64,000 nucleotides of DNA from Anodontia alba (Eukaryota > Mollusca > Bivalvia > Lucinida > Lucinidae), in NCBI GenBank assembly GCA_964016985.1, contig OZ024831.1:28500633-28564632 (forward strand). Direction: 5' to 3'. Within the stretch, counting starts at the first letter, position 1. Every line of letters begins with the position of its first letter. This document shows positions 1-13,400 of the stretch, in pieces. The notes under the pieces were generated by a model, which saw only the letters and a program-made list of their open reading frames with translations, searched no databases and had not been told where the DNA came from. The position numbers and the translations under genes were made by a program.

Positions 1-58
1 TTTCCAAAATAAAAGCCCGTTTTGGCAGGAAACACTGCGAACGAATCATCAGCAGCAA

Positions 59-60
<2 letters not shown>

Positions 61-107
<47 letters not shown>
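61..107. repeat. (ATT)n microsatellite
   Basis: About 15 uninterrupted ATT units. Confidence 0.95.
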
Positions 108-702
108 GTAATATTTTTTCTTTGTGTAAGTTGGCAAGTTCTGTTCTGTTGCAATTTCAATATTTTTTATATATACATATACATTTTATTCGGCTTAATA
201 CAGGTACCGAGTAAATAAATCTTAAAAAAAAAAGAGATAAACATGAAAACTTAAAATAATAGACTTACTTCGATGTCCTGTATATTTGAACCCAAGTGGA
301 CGTACCGGTGAGACCGAGTTATGAGTTCAACATTAAATTTCAGCATTTTTATATTGTCTTCTCCCGGATGACAGAACACCTTTCAGGAACTAAACAGACC
401 GATCATTGTTTTTCTCTGAAATACAATATTGTTTGACTAATAAATATTTTTATGCTTGACCTGAGAGAAATGTACTTAAGGTCCGCCTCTTCAAGGACGT
501 GAATTCCAAAACTTGGCCATGTATTTGCCCAGGCAGTACGAATTTATGGGTCGCCATTAAGGTCTGCATTATAACTCCGCAAACTGAAGAGCGTGTTAAA
601 ACGCACTAACCATTCCTCTGAGAACCATTCAGCTCTGCAGACCAAAACAGATATCTATGCAGTGTAAATCTCTTTACGAGTCATCTCATCAGGATCTACA
701 CC

Positions 703-790
703 ATTCTTTTTTTTTTTTTTTGTTTTGTTATTTATTTTATTTATTTATTTTTTTTTTTTTTTTTTTTTTTTGTTGTTGTTGTTGTTGTTT
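703..790. repeat. T-rich / (TTG)n low-complexity tract
   Basis: Poly-T runs separated by TTTA units, then six TTG units at 771-788. Generates the poly-Phe/poly-Lys pseudo-ORFs. Confidence 0.9.
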
Positions 791-1710
791 TAATAAGAGC
801 CCTGATTACAATAAAGGATGCACCCTTGATTACAATAACAAGCCATAACTGCCATGTCACAAGCTGACTAAAGACGCATATTATTTGGATAATTAATGTA
901 TTGATGATTTGTTTCTTTTCTTCCACTTATTTATTTATTTACTATGACAGATTCATTCAAACCTTAAGTTAAAAAAAGTAGCTTTCTGTTCGTGTCTGAC
1001 TCATAACTTGTATGATATTAAATGGAAGCCGTAGGAATACATTCATTTGAAGCATGTGGCCGCCTTGATCTGTTAAACTATTACGGCGTTCCATACAATG
1101 AAAAAAAAAAAGAAAAAAAAAAAAGAAAAAAAGAAAAGAAAAAAAAACAACAACACGTCATTGCGGTTGGGGCGATCCGGGAGCCAGGAGATAATGAAAA
1201 ATCGGTGTCACAGCCTTATTAAATGCGGAAGAGGTTTGTTTTGATCAAATATGTACTCAGCAGGCCTTAATTGAAAAATAACAACTGGAGCAATGTACTG
1301 ACCTTGTATGACATCTCTCAATCTATCTAGTGACGGAAATCAAGCAAACCTGAGAACTTTCGGTCGCTACAGTCCTTCTTCAGATTTAATATAACTTATT
1401 TACATATTTGGGGATAATTTTTTAGGGGGGACAACCCTGCGAAAACAAGACAATATATATACATATATATATATGCAGGCCCATACGCAGACTTTTGAAA
1501 TGGGAGTGCGAAATTTTCGCTATTCTGAAAAGGGGGTGCAAATGCTAAGAAAATGCCGATTTGGGGGCCAAAATTAGGGGTGTAAAGTGAGTTTGGGTCA
1601 AAAACTGCATGATTTTGAAGTAATTCGCCCAAAAAGGGGGTGCGCCCCCCCCCCCCCCCCCCCGAGCACCCTCGCCACCCCCACCACCACCCCACACCCC
1701 CGCCTACGGG

Positions 1711-1712
<2 letters not shown>

Positions 1713-1803
<91 letters not shown>
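1713..1803. repeat. (TA)n microsatellite
   Basis: About 45 TA units with one phase slip near 1764; preceded by a poly-C run at 1645-1664. Confidence 0.95.
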
Positions 1804-1806
<3 letters not shown>

Positions 1807-2288
1807 AGAAAAAAAAACTAATTACAGTTCTTTTAGATAGAATATTTTAGAATTTTTAAATGCATTTAGGTAGGGCATACCTTACTCGGGCACATTAACC
1901 AGAATACACAACTTGTCTGTGCGTTTGACTACAATGCTGTATACAATAAACATAACGTACACAATTTTAAAAAATAGAATATGGTGACGTAAAAACACAA
2001 TGCTCAAACGTTTATTGCTAGGAAATGCTATGAAATCAATTTGGTGAATGCATTTGTAGTGTTCATTGAACACAGCCTATGGAAAATTATAAAATGTCAG
2101 AACACTGACCTTAAGATTATGGTTCACTTACGAGAACCAGTCTCCGATGTTGATATGGTCTCAAAGTGTTCAAGCTTACATGAGTTTTCCTTGTTTGGTC
2201 TGTCCACTTTGGGTTAGGTCTATACAACACAGGGAGGCATGACTCAAGAAGTTCCTCCAATCTGACCGAAACATTCAGTTTTCTAAAA

Positions 2289-2431
2289 TACCCAGCGGCC
2301 ACATGACGTTTATACAACATCGCATTAATGTCGATGCTACATCAAGCTGTTGCATCGACGTTAATGCGATGGTTTGTAAACGTCATCGATGTTAACGCGA
2401 CGTTGTATTAAAGTCATGTGCCCGCTGGGGT
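2289..2431. repeat. Palindromic MITE, TIR acccagcgg(c)cacatgac
   Basis: Ends are inverted copies (CCCAGCGGCCACATGACGTT against AAGTCATGTGCCCGCTGGG), and the centre is a second palindrome around TTAATGTCGATGC. One hairpin overall. Confidence 0.75.
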
Positions 2432-2470
2432 CTACACTTTTCAAAATACTGGCGTGCTTTTAGGGTGTTT

Positions 2471-2666
2471 CATAGGTCCAGATAAGAGAGGGTATCCACA
2501 TTTTAATTTTCTTGTTTCTGCACGAAAATCTATGTTGTGGATACTCATTAGAAGCGCATTGGCAAAGCGCTTCCAATGAGTACTCACAATACAGGTTTTT
2601 CGTGCGGAAATAAGAAAAAGTATCTGTACTTTTTGGTTGAGAAAAACGCCTTATCTGGAGCTATGA
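2471..2666. repeat. Family A hairpin MITE, copy 1
   Basis: Family A: ends TAGCTCCAGATAAG / CTTATCTGGAGCTA, inner arms around ATATGTTGTGGGTACTCATT and its complement. Here left end is diverged (ataggtccagataag). Confidence 0.85.
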
Positions 2667-2925
2667 CGCTTTCCACTAAATATTTTCCATTGCCCTCAAT
2701 AATAATATTTTGCACTCTCAGTAATTGATAAAACACTTTTTCCCCATTACTTTTCAATGACAAAATCAACATGAAGCCCTACTCAATCGGGAGCCAGATG
2801 TGGTTGTATTTGTTTACAAATTTAAAGGTATATTTTTTTTTCATAGGGTAGCCGAATAAAACTATTCCGTAATGTTCGCTTCGCAGATGTGAATCTGAAA
2901 CAAACATAATTTTGTTTTGACTGAA

Positions 2926-2927
<2 letters not shown>

Positions 2928-2960
<33 letters not shown>
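2928..2960. repeat. Poly-T tract
   Basis: More than 28 consecutive T. Confidence 0.95.
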
Positions 2961-2961
<1 letters not shown>

Positions 2962-3027
2962 TTTCAGTTAAATATGTATGACCAATAGAAATCACTCTAG
3001 GTTTTCTTCTCTATCAAATCTTTGAGA

Positions 3028-3108
3028 CAATTTGCATGAAATTTAGCAAAATAAGAAAAATATTTCAGTTTGTCGTCTGCTGAAAATTTTACCCAGAGTG
3101 CTAAGCAT
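3028..3108. repeat. Family E hairpin, partial
   Basis: Has the family E arm gacaatttgcatgaaattt and the end gtcgtctgctgaaaatttta; opposite arm is eroded. Confidence 0.5.
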
Positions 3109-3440
3109 TATTTTTTTTATTCTTCTTAAGGCAGCTTTTCTTCTGCTATCGATATCTTTCAGTAAGTTGGTTAATTTTCGCCTAGCGCTTTACACAGAAG
3201 ACGAACATTTTCTCAAGTTTTGTCACGATTTAGCTAACCACTTACAGGTGTGTTCTACGTTGAGTACTCATTGTTTCGAAAAGAAATCGAACATTTTCAT
3301 TTTTCCAATAGCAAAAAATGTCTGCATTTTGTAACAATTGATAGGGGTAGGTAGTTTGAAGGCAGGATTTCAAGAAGTTCCAGGTGACATAGAAATTGCA
3401 GTAACTATAGACTATAGCTGCTAGTCTGATGATAAAAGTC

Positions 3441-3686
3441 AGGGCCTAGTTGTTCAAAGCGTCCTTAGCTTAACGAGCTCGTTAAGGGTCATTTCGTTAA
3501 CTGTTTTAACGGATTCAGTATACAATATTCTGATATTTTTTGCTGAAAAATGTGAGTAGCTTTTGCAAAAGCTACTCACATTTTTTTCAGCAAAAAAAAA
3601 AAATCAGCATATTTGCGTATTACTCAATGTAAATTTTAACGAATCGTTAACTAACGACGTCGTTAGCTTTGAACAACTGGGCCCTG
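3441..3686. repeat. Family B hairpin MITE, copy 1
   Basis: Family B: ends GGGCCCAGTTGTTCAAAG / CTTTGAACAACTGGGCCC with central hairpin GAGTAGCTTTTGC/GCAAAAGCTACTC. This copy also contains an A-run in one loop arm. Confidence 0.9.
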
Positions 3687-3926
3687 ATCATTTTTGTTTA
3701 TCATTAAAAAATTATCAACTTGTTAACAATGGCAAGTCTAGTTGGTGGAGTCTCCAAAACATATCTTGGCTAAGTATTATCAAAATTGAGAAAGGAGGGT
3801 AGACTAGCTATAAAACTATATACTGTTCATTTTAATGCAAATAGATAATTGTGTATCCATATTATTCATTTTAACGCCTAGTGGCTAGGCTACAGTAACT
3901 ACTTAATTTACTGAAACTTTCTAATG

Positions 3927-3996
3927 CTATGGCGAACGGTGTAGACCCTGATCAGACGCCACGTTCTGTGGTTCCTGATCTACACTGTTTGCTATG
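3927..3996. repeat. Family G hairpin core
   Basis: gcgaacggtgtagaccctga and its complement tcctgatctacactgtttgc form a ~30-bp stem. Core also seen in families C and E. Confidence 0.7.
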
Positions 3997-4126
3997 GTAC
4001 TTTTTGGATACAATTCATAATTATGTAAATGTAGTCAATTTAAATATGTTCCGTTACTGGATTTATTACTGTACTAATTAACATTATCATTTATTGCGTG
4101 TTGTTTGTTTTGTATCTCTTGTACTA

Positions 4127-4342
4127 TTAACCCTTAAAGCGCCAAGCAAAATTTGTAGCAGACGACATTCATTTTTTTTTCAGAGAAAACAAGTCTTGAC
4201 ATATCATGTGAATCGTCTGCCAAGCAGGCAGACGATTCACATGAAATGTCAAGACTTGTTTTCTCTGAAAAATAAAAACAAAATAAATAAAAATAAAAAA
4301 AATGTCGTCTGCTGCAGTTGTGATTGGTGCTTTAAGGGTTAA
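4127..4342. repeat. Family E hairpin MITE with TTAA ends
   Basis: TTAACCCTTAAAGCGCCA at the left and TGCTTTAAGGGTTAA at the right. TTAA target with CCC termini is the piggyBac signature. Centre is a stem of gtcttgacat and agacgattcacatg arms. Located 230 bp upstream of the PHM-like start. Confidence 0.85.
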
Positions 4343-4572
4343 CTGTCAAAATGTCTTCGCGGTTTTCGCTTTAAGCGTCCCCAAGTGCATGTCCGGGAGT
4401 CTAGAAAGCAGAATAATAAAGCTACCGGATTTTTTCCCGGAATAAAAACATTTAGTTTAAAAACATTATGGTATTCGGCCAAATAAGGAAACCGCTGGTG
4501 ATTAGTACTACTTAAAGTCGAAGAGACGTATTACTACTCCATATCCAGTGACAAACACGGACGGCTGTCAAA

Positions 4573-4689
4573 ATGATGTTATTATTACAAGCTGGTTTAC
4601 TATTTTGTACTTTGTCAGCTGGATCATGTCTGAATAATACTGAAACTTACAAACGTGTTTTAAAAATACCGAACAAAATTTTCGATGGG
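4573..4689 (+). CDS. PHM: PHM-like exon 1: signal peptide and N-terminus
   Basis: Encodes 39 residues beginning MMLLLQAGLLFCTLSAGSC, a typical cleavable signal peptide, then a sequon (NNT) and RVLKIPNKIFDG, which aligns with the strand preceding the first conserved cysteine of PHM. Two ATGs in tandem follow AAA; either can start. Ends in phase 0 before gtaaga. Confidence 0.85.
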
Positions 4690-5008
4690 GTAAGAAACAC
4701 TTTTATTAATTATATATGTTGGCTTTAATTTAATGTAGCGTTATACAAGATAAACTGGCAAGTCAGTTTATAATAACTGAATAAAATTAAGCTTGTCATA
4801 AATGCATTCGAATATAATATGCATCACGTTTATTCTTTTATAATATTTTTTTTTAAAATCAGTTTATATGTTTTAATATTAATTTATGTTAAAGTAAACT
4901 ACAGTAACAGGGTACCATACAAAAAAAAACAAAAAAAAATCAAAACAAGTTTGATTTGCATCAAACCATATGCTGTATGCAGAAGAAGTGGTAGTAGTAG
5001 TAGTAGTT

Positions 5009-5056
<48 letters not shown>

Positions 5057-5359
5057 GCACCAAACAACAAATATTATCCAAAATTATCAAATATACAATT
5101 ATATCTCAAATATCATAAACATATCTTTTAACAGGCTTGCGATTGTATCTATGTGGTAGAATTGATACATTGTCTGCAGTCGTAAACTTTCCTCTACGTG
5201 GAAAGCTATATTTTGCAGAAACTGCTCCATATTTTTCAGAAGGCTCTAGTTTCATTTTTCTCTGATTTTCAGAGCTCGGAACTGTTTTGTACAGCACAGC
5301 CGGTTGATGCTAATCAGTACTTCAGTAAGTATTGTTATATAGTATCTCTTCTTCTTTTC

Positions 5360-5390
<31 letters not shown>

Positions 5391-7399
5391 TGATGATGAT
5401 GATGATGATGAGCATGATCATGTTCATCATTGTTCTTATCACACTCAATATCAACAGTCGTATACAACAATAATATATGTTCAAACGTCTTCTCTCGTTC
5501 TTTCGTATATATTTTCACAACAAAAAATCAACAGGCATCTTTTAGATAAACTGAAATTGGCAGTAATGCCACGTGACTGAAAAGTTTCTAATTATGTAGA
5601 CTTGTTTTTATTTATTTATTTATTTATTTATTTATCAGTTGACTTCCAGCCGATCCTAGAGAGAAAGAATGTAATTCACCACCTGAGCGTTGTTATCTGT
5701 GACGAGGTGTATTCACAAGATTATGTCTGGTATGTTTATTTTATTATTATTTGTTTATTTATTTTCCATTTCAGTCATATCAGCATATACTACAGCGGTA
5801 TTTACCCTAAGTATTCGGACATTACATCTTGACCATATATACCCTACCCAGTAAGCATTCTTTATAAATCTACAGCGGGCTGTTATCGGCCCGCCAGGGT
5901 AGCTGACGGGCCGATAACGGCCCGCTGTGTGGGGTGGTCGGGTGGTGCGAAGGTGTCCTGTATCTTACGTCACCGGGGCGTCCAACTGATATTGGCTTAA
6001 AGTTGGGCAAGGCCTGCTATCCTTGTAGCAGGTAAGGGTAGATGGGGAATATTTTTATTTCTTCTGTTTCTTCACTTTCATTCCTGTTCCTTTCTTCCCT
6101 GTCCCTCTCTTTAATCTCTTCTACTATCTCTTCTATCACTTTTCTCCCTTTCGCTGGGAGACGACACACAATGACCCACAAGGGTTGACGTGTCGTTAAA
6201 CCCCAACACAATCAATCAACGGCCCGCTGTAGATTTATAAAGAATGCTAGCTGGGTAAACTTTGAAAAAGTCCATCTGACCGTTGCTGTGGTTAGACACT
6301 GCTGGATAAGTGGCAAACAGTGTAGACACAGATCAGACGACGCGTTCTGTGGCGTCTGATCTGGGTCTACATTGTTTGCTCAGGTCTATCTGTCCCAATA
6401 TTTAGGGTAACTACCGTAACACGCTTTTCTTAACATTTACACTGTTCTTTTGTCAGATAGTTTTTACCCAATTCTAGCTTATTTCCTACAAAAGTACTTT
6501 TGGCAAACAGTGTAAACCGGATCAGACGCCTTATCTGTACTGTTTGCTATAACTACACAGAAGCCAGCAGTATTCTAAGTCCCTCCAAGGTGAAAGAAAT
6601 CACTGATTTCAGTATGAATTGGTTAAAAACTGGAAACGTTGGTATTGCTTATCAAACAATAAAATCAATTTTTACATTTTTATTTCTTTTGTTATATTTA
6701 CATGATCTGTGGCTTAATTAAGAACGAAAATAAACAAATAAACAAAAAAGGCTATATTATCCAAGCGCTATATTTGCAACTGCACATTGAACAAAATTTT
6801 TATTTCTTACAAATATTTTCCATGTATTCGGTCATAAAACAAACACATTTTTGATGGGAGAAGGGGAGATACGTGAAGAGTGATGTTGGAGGTTTGCACC
6901 AAGGATTTAAGATGGCTGGGCATCGCTTGGTAGCTTTTCAGCCATCCTTTACATGGGAATGACTTTTTCCCAGTAAGCATTCTACTAAAATCTAAAGCAG
7001 GCCGTTATCGGCCCGTCAGGGTAGCTGACGGGCCGATAACGGCCCGCTATATATTTATAAAGAATGCTAGCTGGGTTGCGACTTCCTGTTTGCTTTCCTT
7101 CTGGTGATCCATAGGATTTAGAGCATATCAAAAACAGAAAACAGCATCTGCTTTGACTGAGTCTGTTCACGAGGAATAATGCACAAAAATTGTAAAATCC
7201 CTCACGCTCCATAGAAGAATTAAGTGGGACTCTGTTTTCACATATAATGAATGAGTTCAATGTAAGATTTGAGAAAATTCAGTAATATCAGCACTTATCA
7301 GAATCTCCTCACTCAGAATACATCGATGTACGGGGCGACCTTTTACGACTTCCACATAAGTTCTTGCAATCACAAATATGCAAGTACAGACTAACTAAA

Positions 7400-7432
<33 letters not shown>

Positions 7433-10400
7433 ACCTGGTCTGGTAATAATAATAATAATAATAATTATTATTATTATTATTATTATTATTATGAAATCCC
7501 TTGTGAAAAGAGCTCTATTCTGAAAGGAAAGAGTTTGCTCGTACGGGAAGCTAACTCTTTGTTTTAGAGTAGACCTGCTTTTCAGAAAAAAAATCCAATG
7601 TTAGAGTCATTGAATCAAACTAGAGCATCCAACCTCATCTAGTTAGGACGTGGACATCATGATAATGAATTCAGTTGCATTTATTTCAATATTCATTTTA
7701 CAGAGATTGTTCCGAAGGCAGAATATGCAAACCTGGAACCCCTCATAGGGTGGGAATATACACATGGGGACGGCAATCAGGAGGTTGGACATTACCACCA
7801 GGTAACAACTCAGATAATCTTGGATACAAATACTGAAGCTTTTTTGCTGGCTAGAAAAGTGACGAAAACATCTAGCATTGTACTACAAAACGCATTTGTA
7901 AATTCTTTGATCACTTCCTTTCAAAAGCATAAATTTACAAAAGATTACTCAGGTGGCCCATGCGTCTGTTACATACTTTCAAAAATTAAATTATTATTAC
8001 CATATTTTCGGGCTATTTCTTTCTATTCATTACACTCGGAGGAGTAACTGATGTACGTGACCGTCAGCAAAAGTCAAAACAGATATTATCCTAACCTGCA
8101 AGTTAAGCAGTTGTTTTGGACAGCTTTGATGTCAACGCTGAGAAGCAATTTTCAGTTCTCTTAGGTTTCTTTTTACTTTTACTGCTAATGACAACACTAA
8201 AACAGTAAGTGTGATATAATCTTAACAAGTCCTCTGATTATATCACGCTTACTGTTTTAATTGTTGATAATTCTGACTATTTGGTGATAATTCTGGGATT
8301 GTTATCTCCAGTTCTCCATAAAAACATATGTTGTGGGTATTCATTAGAAGCTCATCGGCAAGGCGCTTCTAATGAGTACCCAGAACATATGTTTTATGGA
8401 GAAATAAGAAAAATATCACTAAATACTCCTTTTTAACAAATCCTCTGTGTAAGCAATTGTCGCAAATAAATTATGAGTATTTCTATAATAAAGTATTTGA
8501 TTTTACCTACAGATACTGGGGTAACTATTGGTAACAAGAAGAAATACATTGTATTTGAGGTACATACTGGAAATGTCATGGACAGTAAGTATCATTGAAA
8601 CCTCTGTGTGTGTGTGTGTGTGTGTTCCTCGATTTGATTTGCCTTCTATCCAAATCAAGCAATGGCCTCTCGAACTCGCTGTATCTCCGTATAAAGTCTT
8701 TCCTTTCTGAACTGACCTCCCTATTTAACTTTTTATCAAAAACTCTTCCGTTTTAAATCGTTTTCCGTTTGTCTGTTTGTCGAGTCTCTCTTCACTGATA
8801 ATCTCTATATCATACTCCTGGCCCTGAGCATGAAAATTTTCTCTGGTAATTAATATGAAAATCCCAACTTACAATAATTGGCATTTTCATATTGAATAGC
8901 AGAGAAATTTTCATGATCAGCTATGTTTAGCAAGAAAGAATTTGCAGTTGTTAGTAATACGAGATTTATTAGCCGGACAAATAACGTGCTCAGCTGAGTT
9001 GAGCATGAAAAAAAGTTGTTGTTTTTTTCCTCGGGGCCTGGATTCTACCAATGAAATGTCTACATTGAGGGGAATGGATAAACTTTCAACGGAGTCCTTC
9101 GAAATTGTTTTGGCTTCTCATCAAATTCTTTGCCTATGGAATATGCACATTTTCAGTAGAGGCTTGGAGTGCAGGAAAGAAAGCAAGAAGTTACAAAAGT
9201 TATTTCCCTTATAAAAAACGACGGAGAATCTATAAGAGCCGCGTTCAGTTAACCCTTGTCCTGCTGAACCCGGATATTCCCTGCCTTTGCAAACAGTGTA
9301 GATCCAGATCAGTTGGCTTCTGAAGAAGCCAACTGATCTGGATCTGCACTGTTTGCCATTAAGTATGTGAATTTACACCAACAATTTGGATCAAGTAGTA
9401 TGATTGGCTGAAAATTAGAAGTGGACGTGGCCTCTTAATTTATTCAGCAGGACAAGGGTTAACCGAGACGTTCGCGATTACTCGCAAAACAAAGCAAACT
9501 TTCCGTTCATTTGCGGGAGTTTTCAGCGGATGGTAGCGAACATCCCCAAACTATTCTCAAGTTGTCTCTTGGCACAACCAAGATGGCGGCCTATACGAAT
9601 AAAATTTATGTATGCTAGATTGTAACCAAAGATATGGGTATGTTTACTGCGTTGGTGTTATTTATTCGATTCTGTTTAAAATTAATAACCTTTGATATAG
9701 TTTATTCGATATAACATCAAGTCTCGTCTACGAGAATAACGGGTACTCTCTAATTGGAGGTCACATGAGACGGATTTAAAACAATCGTTCAGAAGATGCA
9801 AACTAGTTTCTGAAAAACACTCCCCATGGTCTCGCTTTACTGAACGCAGCCCAACTGTATCCGGTGCGCGTAAGACTCTTGCTGTTTTCTGTTCAATACA
9901 TGGTAAAAAATGGTAACATTTCTCAGTGCCAATCCCACCAATATTTCTTAGCGAAGATGTAAATGACACCCTCGCAATAAACAGGAGCCATCATGTCGGT
10001 CGGCCATTTGTCCGAGTTTACTTTAATTTGACACACATACTTTAACATTGTTTGACACACAAGGTTTAACATTATAGACTCAGATTAGGAGCATCCCAGT
10101 AAGCATTCTTTATAAATCTATAGCGAGCCATTATCTGCCCGTCAGCTACCATGACGGGCCGATAACGGCCCGCTATATATTTATAAAGAATGCTAGCTGA
10201 GATGGGATCCGAGCCTGTACCGTTTGCACTTTTTAGATACACCCCAAGATAGTCAACTTTTGATGTTGAACTGTTAAGGTGAGTATGGTAAGGAGTAAAA
10301 GTTTTAACTATTTGGAGTAAGTACTGTAATTGATATATACATGTATGACCAGGGTCTACAAACAAATAGGTGGCAGTCCCTCTTCGTTTGTTCGTTCTTT

Positions 10401-13400
10401 CCTCGTGTGTTTGTTCTGTTTTCGACGAAGTGCTGTGTTAGTTTTGTTGTCATTTCTGTGTACGAGGGGCGGTCGTAAAATATATGGACTTTTTGCTCGT
10501 TCTCAAACAAAAAACAAAAAAAAAAAAACGTTCAAATTTTTTCATTTTTTTTTTTTTTTTCAAAATATTCTATACATTTTTGCCATCTTCACGGGAGCTT
10601 TTGTCTTCCCTCTGCAAACCACGAAGTACGCCTACTGCTGAGGTACCAATTTACAGCTGAAATCAAAGCCGCACTGGTCTCATATTGGTTTCCAGCGAGC
10701 CTTTTTTTCAGTTCTGGAAACAGTATAAACATATTTTATTGCATCATTTCATGGCAATGGGGTCGGGCCACAAGTTCTACCAACATTAGTTACGGCCCTC
10801 CCCCTACAAACTTTTATTACAACAATAACAGACACATGATAATGGCAAATTAAGAAACATTATCTAATACTTGATATGGAGTGATTGTTTAACAAATTAT
10901 GGATTCGAAAACAAATATACAATACATAATTTTTAAAAGATGATAGCTAATATGAGGTGATGAGAAAAGTAAAGTAAATAATTAACCAAAAAATGTAATA
11001 AGATAATGATGGACTGTCATGCTGGACTTAAGTTAGCAGCAAGCTAGTTGGTGAATCTTCTGGTATCCTTGATAAACGTGTGTACGGCTGTGAAAATAAT
11101 AGTATTTTCTTCAGCTGTCAGATTTTCATCTCCAAACAGAAGAGTATAAATATTTAATGGATAGAAATCCCTAGTAGCTCGCACAAGTGCATCTCTCTCA
11201 TTATTGTAATTTGGGCAATTAAAGAAATAATGATCTGCGTCTTCGACCTCTTCAGAACAACTACAAGTAGGATTAGGTGACAAATGATTTATATATAAAT
11301 CAGATAGTAAATTACTACAATTATTTCTAATTCTAGCATGTAAAACTGAGAGATATCTGCTACCAGTTCGATAGTATGTTGGAACACTTGAATTATTTTG
11401 AAGCTTTTTCAGCTGATACTTAAAATGTGCTAGGGATGGTGAATTACGTAGTTCTATATCAAGAGAATTCCATGCAGAAATAGATGATGGAATACATGAT
11501 TTACGTGAAATTTCAGTCCTGCAGAGGGGAACAGTAATATTTTGTTGATTTCGTAGAGTATAGGTACTTATTTCTCCAACCGAAGGAGGAATCAGGTCAG
11601 ATACGTATGTAGGAACAAGACCATTGATTGATTTATACATGAAAATAAGTTTTTGCTGCCTGCGTCTTTCTGCAAGTGACACCCAACCGCATTCTCTATA
11701 TAGATTGTCTAATGAAACCGATCTTGTTAAGCCTGTTAATATGCGGGCGGCTTCATTCTGAAGTTTTTGAAGAGAATTGATATCTTGTACTGTGCAGCCA
11801 TCCCATACAACGCATGAATATTCGATAATTGGCAGTAAATATGATAAGTATATTTGGTTCAAAGCAACTCCACTGAATGTAAATTTAAGTTTCCGCATTA
11901 TACCAATAACTTTAGATGCACTTTTAATTATGTTTTCAATATGGCAGTGCCATTGTCCATTACTACTAAATGTAAGACCTAAATGTTTGTGTTCTGTTAC
12001 GAATTTTATGGGTGTACCATCAAAAATTATGTTAGGAAAAGATTCAATAAATTTTAAAGTAAAAAGTTCTGGAAACGAATAAATGTCGCAGGGGGGTGGG
12101 TTGGGGGCAAGGTCTTAGCTGTACGGCGGGTGGGACAACAATTGCCACTTGAAGGATAAATAGGTTTAAGAAATCTTTGAACGATGTGGCAAGGTTCTTC
12201 ACCGTCTAAAAGGAATTTTATTACATATCTCTGTTCCTCCAGCTTAGAGTCCATGGTAGCCGAAACACCTACCTTTGTTAAATTCTCGAAACTTCGTGTT
12301 TACACGCTTCTCATTGAAAATAAACTGGGTGATAAAATGTAGTTTTCGATCATGTATAATATGTGTAGGTAGCTGCACGTGGAAAGGCAGGAACATGAAA
12401 AGTCCGGGTATTTTCCGACCGTCCCTCGTAAAAGGACCATTTTGGAACAAGAAGCACATCGAAGATATGAAAACAAATAACTTGGTTTCATTGAGTCGTA
12501 AAATTCAAACCTTGTTGCAAAATATGAAAACATCATCTGACTTCTCCCTCCGTTTCTTGACCAACCGCTCAATCATTTAAGTGTCTGGGCATTTACGACC
12601 GAAGGGCCTGCTTGTTATCTGTGCAAGTTATATATAAAATATGAACAATATAGTGCTCTACATTGTAAAATAATTCCGTCGGTTCTACGGTAAAATACCC
12701 ACCGCATGCACTGTTATTTTTTACGGGCGCCCGTAGATTATTTTAGGAAATCGTTTCACAGTAATTAGTAAGGAGAAAGTCTGGTAAAGCATACCGGGGT
12801 AGGGTTATGGGCTCTCATAGTATATTTAGTAAGGCTATCTACTCTAGCGCTATCCTATGAGATAATGCCTGCAAAAAATATACGGGCGCCCGTTAAAATT
12901 ACGGTACGGGTACTGGCAGCTGATTGCCAGTTATTTTACCGTAAAACCTACCCAGTAAGCATTGTACATAAATCTACAGCGGGCCGTTAGCGGCCCGTCA
13001 GGGTAGCTGACGGGCCGCTAACGGCCTGCTGTAGATTTATGTAGAATGCTAGCAGGGTACGGGACATATACAGTGTAGAGCGTAGACCTTGATTTGCTGT
13101 TATTGTTCAGGGTTTACGTTATAAGTAAAAATGCTAAATTAACTTATTGTCCTTATAACATTTTATAAATATTTTCAATTTTATTCACAGAAGATGACGT
13201 CACTCAAACTGGAATAGAACTGACACTGAGATCTACAAGGTATTTATTAACATTCACCATTCTATGAACAAACCCAGCAGACAACAAACTGATGATATTT
13301 TCCCTAGAAAATAATCTTTGGCATTTCATGCGAATTGTCTCCTAAGGAGACAATTTGCATGAAATGTCAAAGCCTATTGTGGGAAAAATAAAAAATATAT

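Larger units (their letters stand above)
1..4572. other. Upstream intergenic region, no gene recognised
   Basis: Holds microsatellites, homopolymers and small palindromes listed separately (2289-2431, 2471-2666, 3441-3686, 3927-3996, 4127-4342). All small ORFs here are low complexity. The PHM-like promoter should lie just upstream of 4573, but no clear TATA box or initiator can be called. Confidence 0.6.
10461..12430 (-). mobile_element. Dead mariner element interrupted by a LINE
   Basis: TIRs TACGAGGGGCGGTCGTAAAA (left) and the inverse of TTTTCCGACCGTCCCTCGTA (right), each followed by a GGACTTTT-type continuation, bounded by TA. Read on the minus strand, 12254 down begins MDSKLEEQRYVIKFLLDGEE, the mariner/Mos1-type N-terminal helix-turn-helix. 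Near the other end (10710-10560) LKKRLAGNQYETS and later FAEGRQKL with RWQKC match the C-terminus of mariner transposase. Without the LINE it is only ~615 bp, so the catalytic centre is deleted. Confidence 0.85.

Noticed and set aside
1022..1222. Small ORF with long poly-Lys/Glu run
   Set aside because: Low-complexity A-rich tract, no splice or homology support.
5252..5580. Poly-Ser, poly-Lys and poly-His ORFs
   Set aside because: They are translations of (TTC)n and (ATG)n microsatellites in several frames.
5729..7704. Selenocysteine at the exon 3/4 TGA
   Set aside because: The family has Trp there, no PHM is known to use selenocysteine, and a splice or sequence error is far simpler.
12054..12254. 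Independent 66-aa minus-strand gene
   Set aside because: It is the N-terminal stub of a mariner transposase between mariner terminal repeats.
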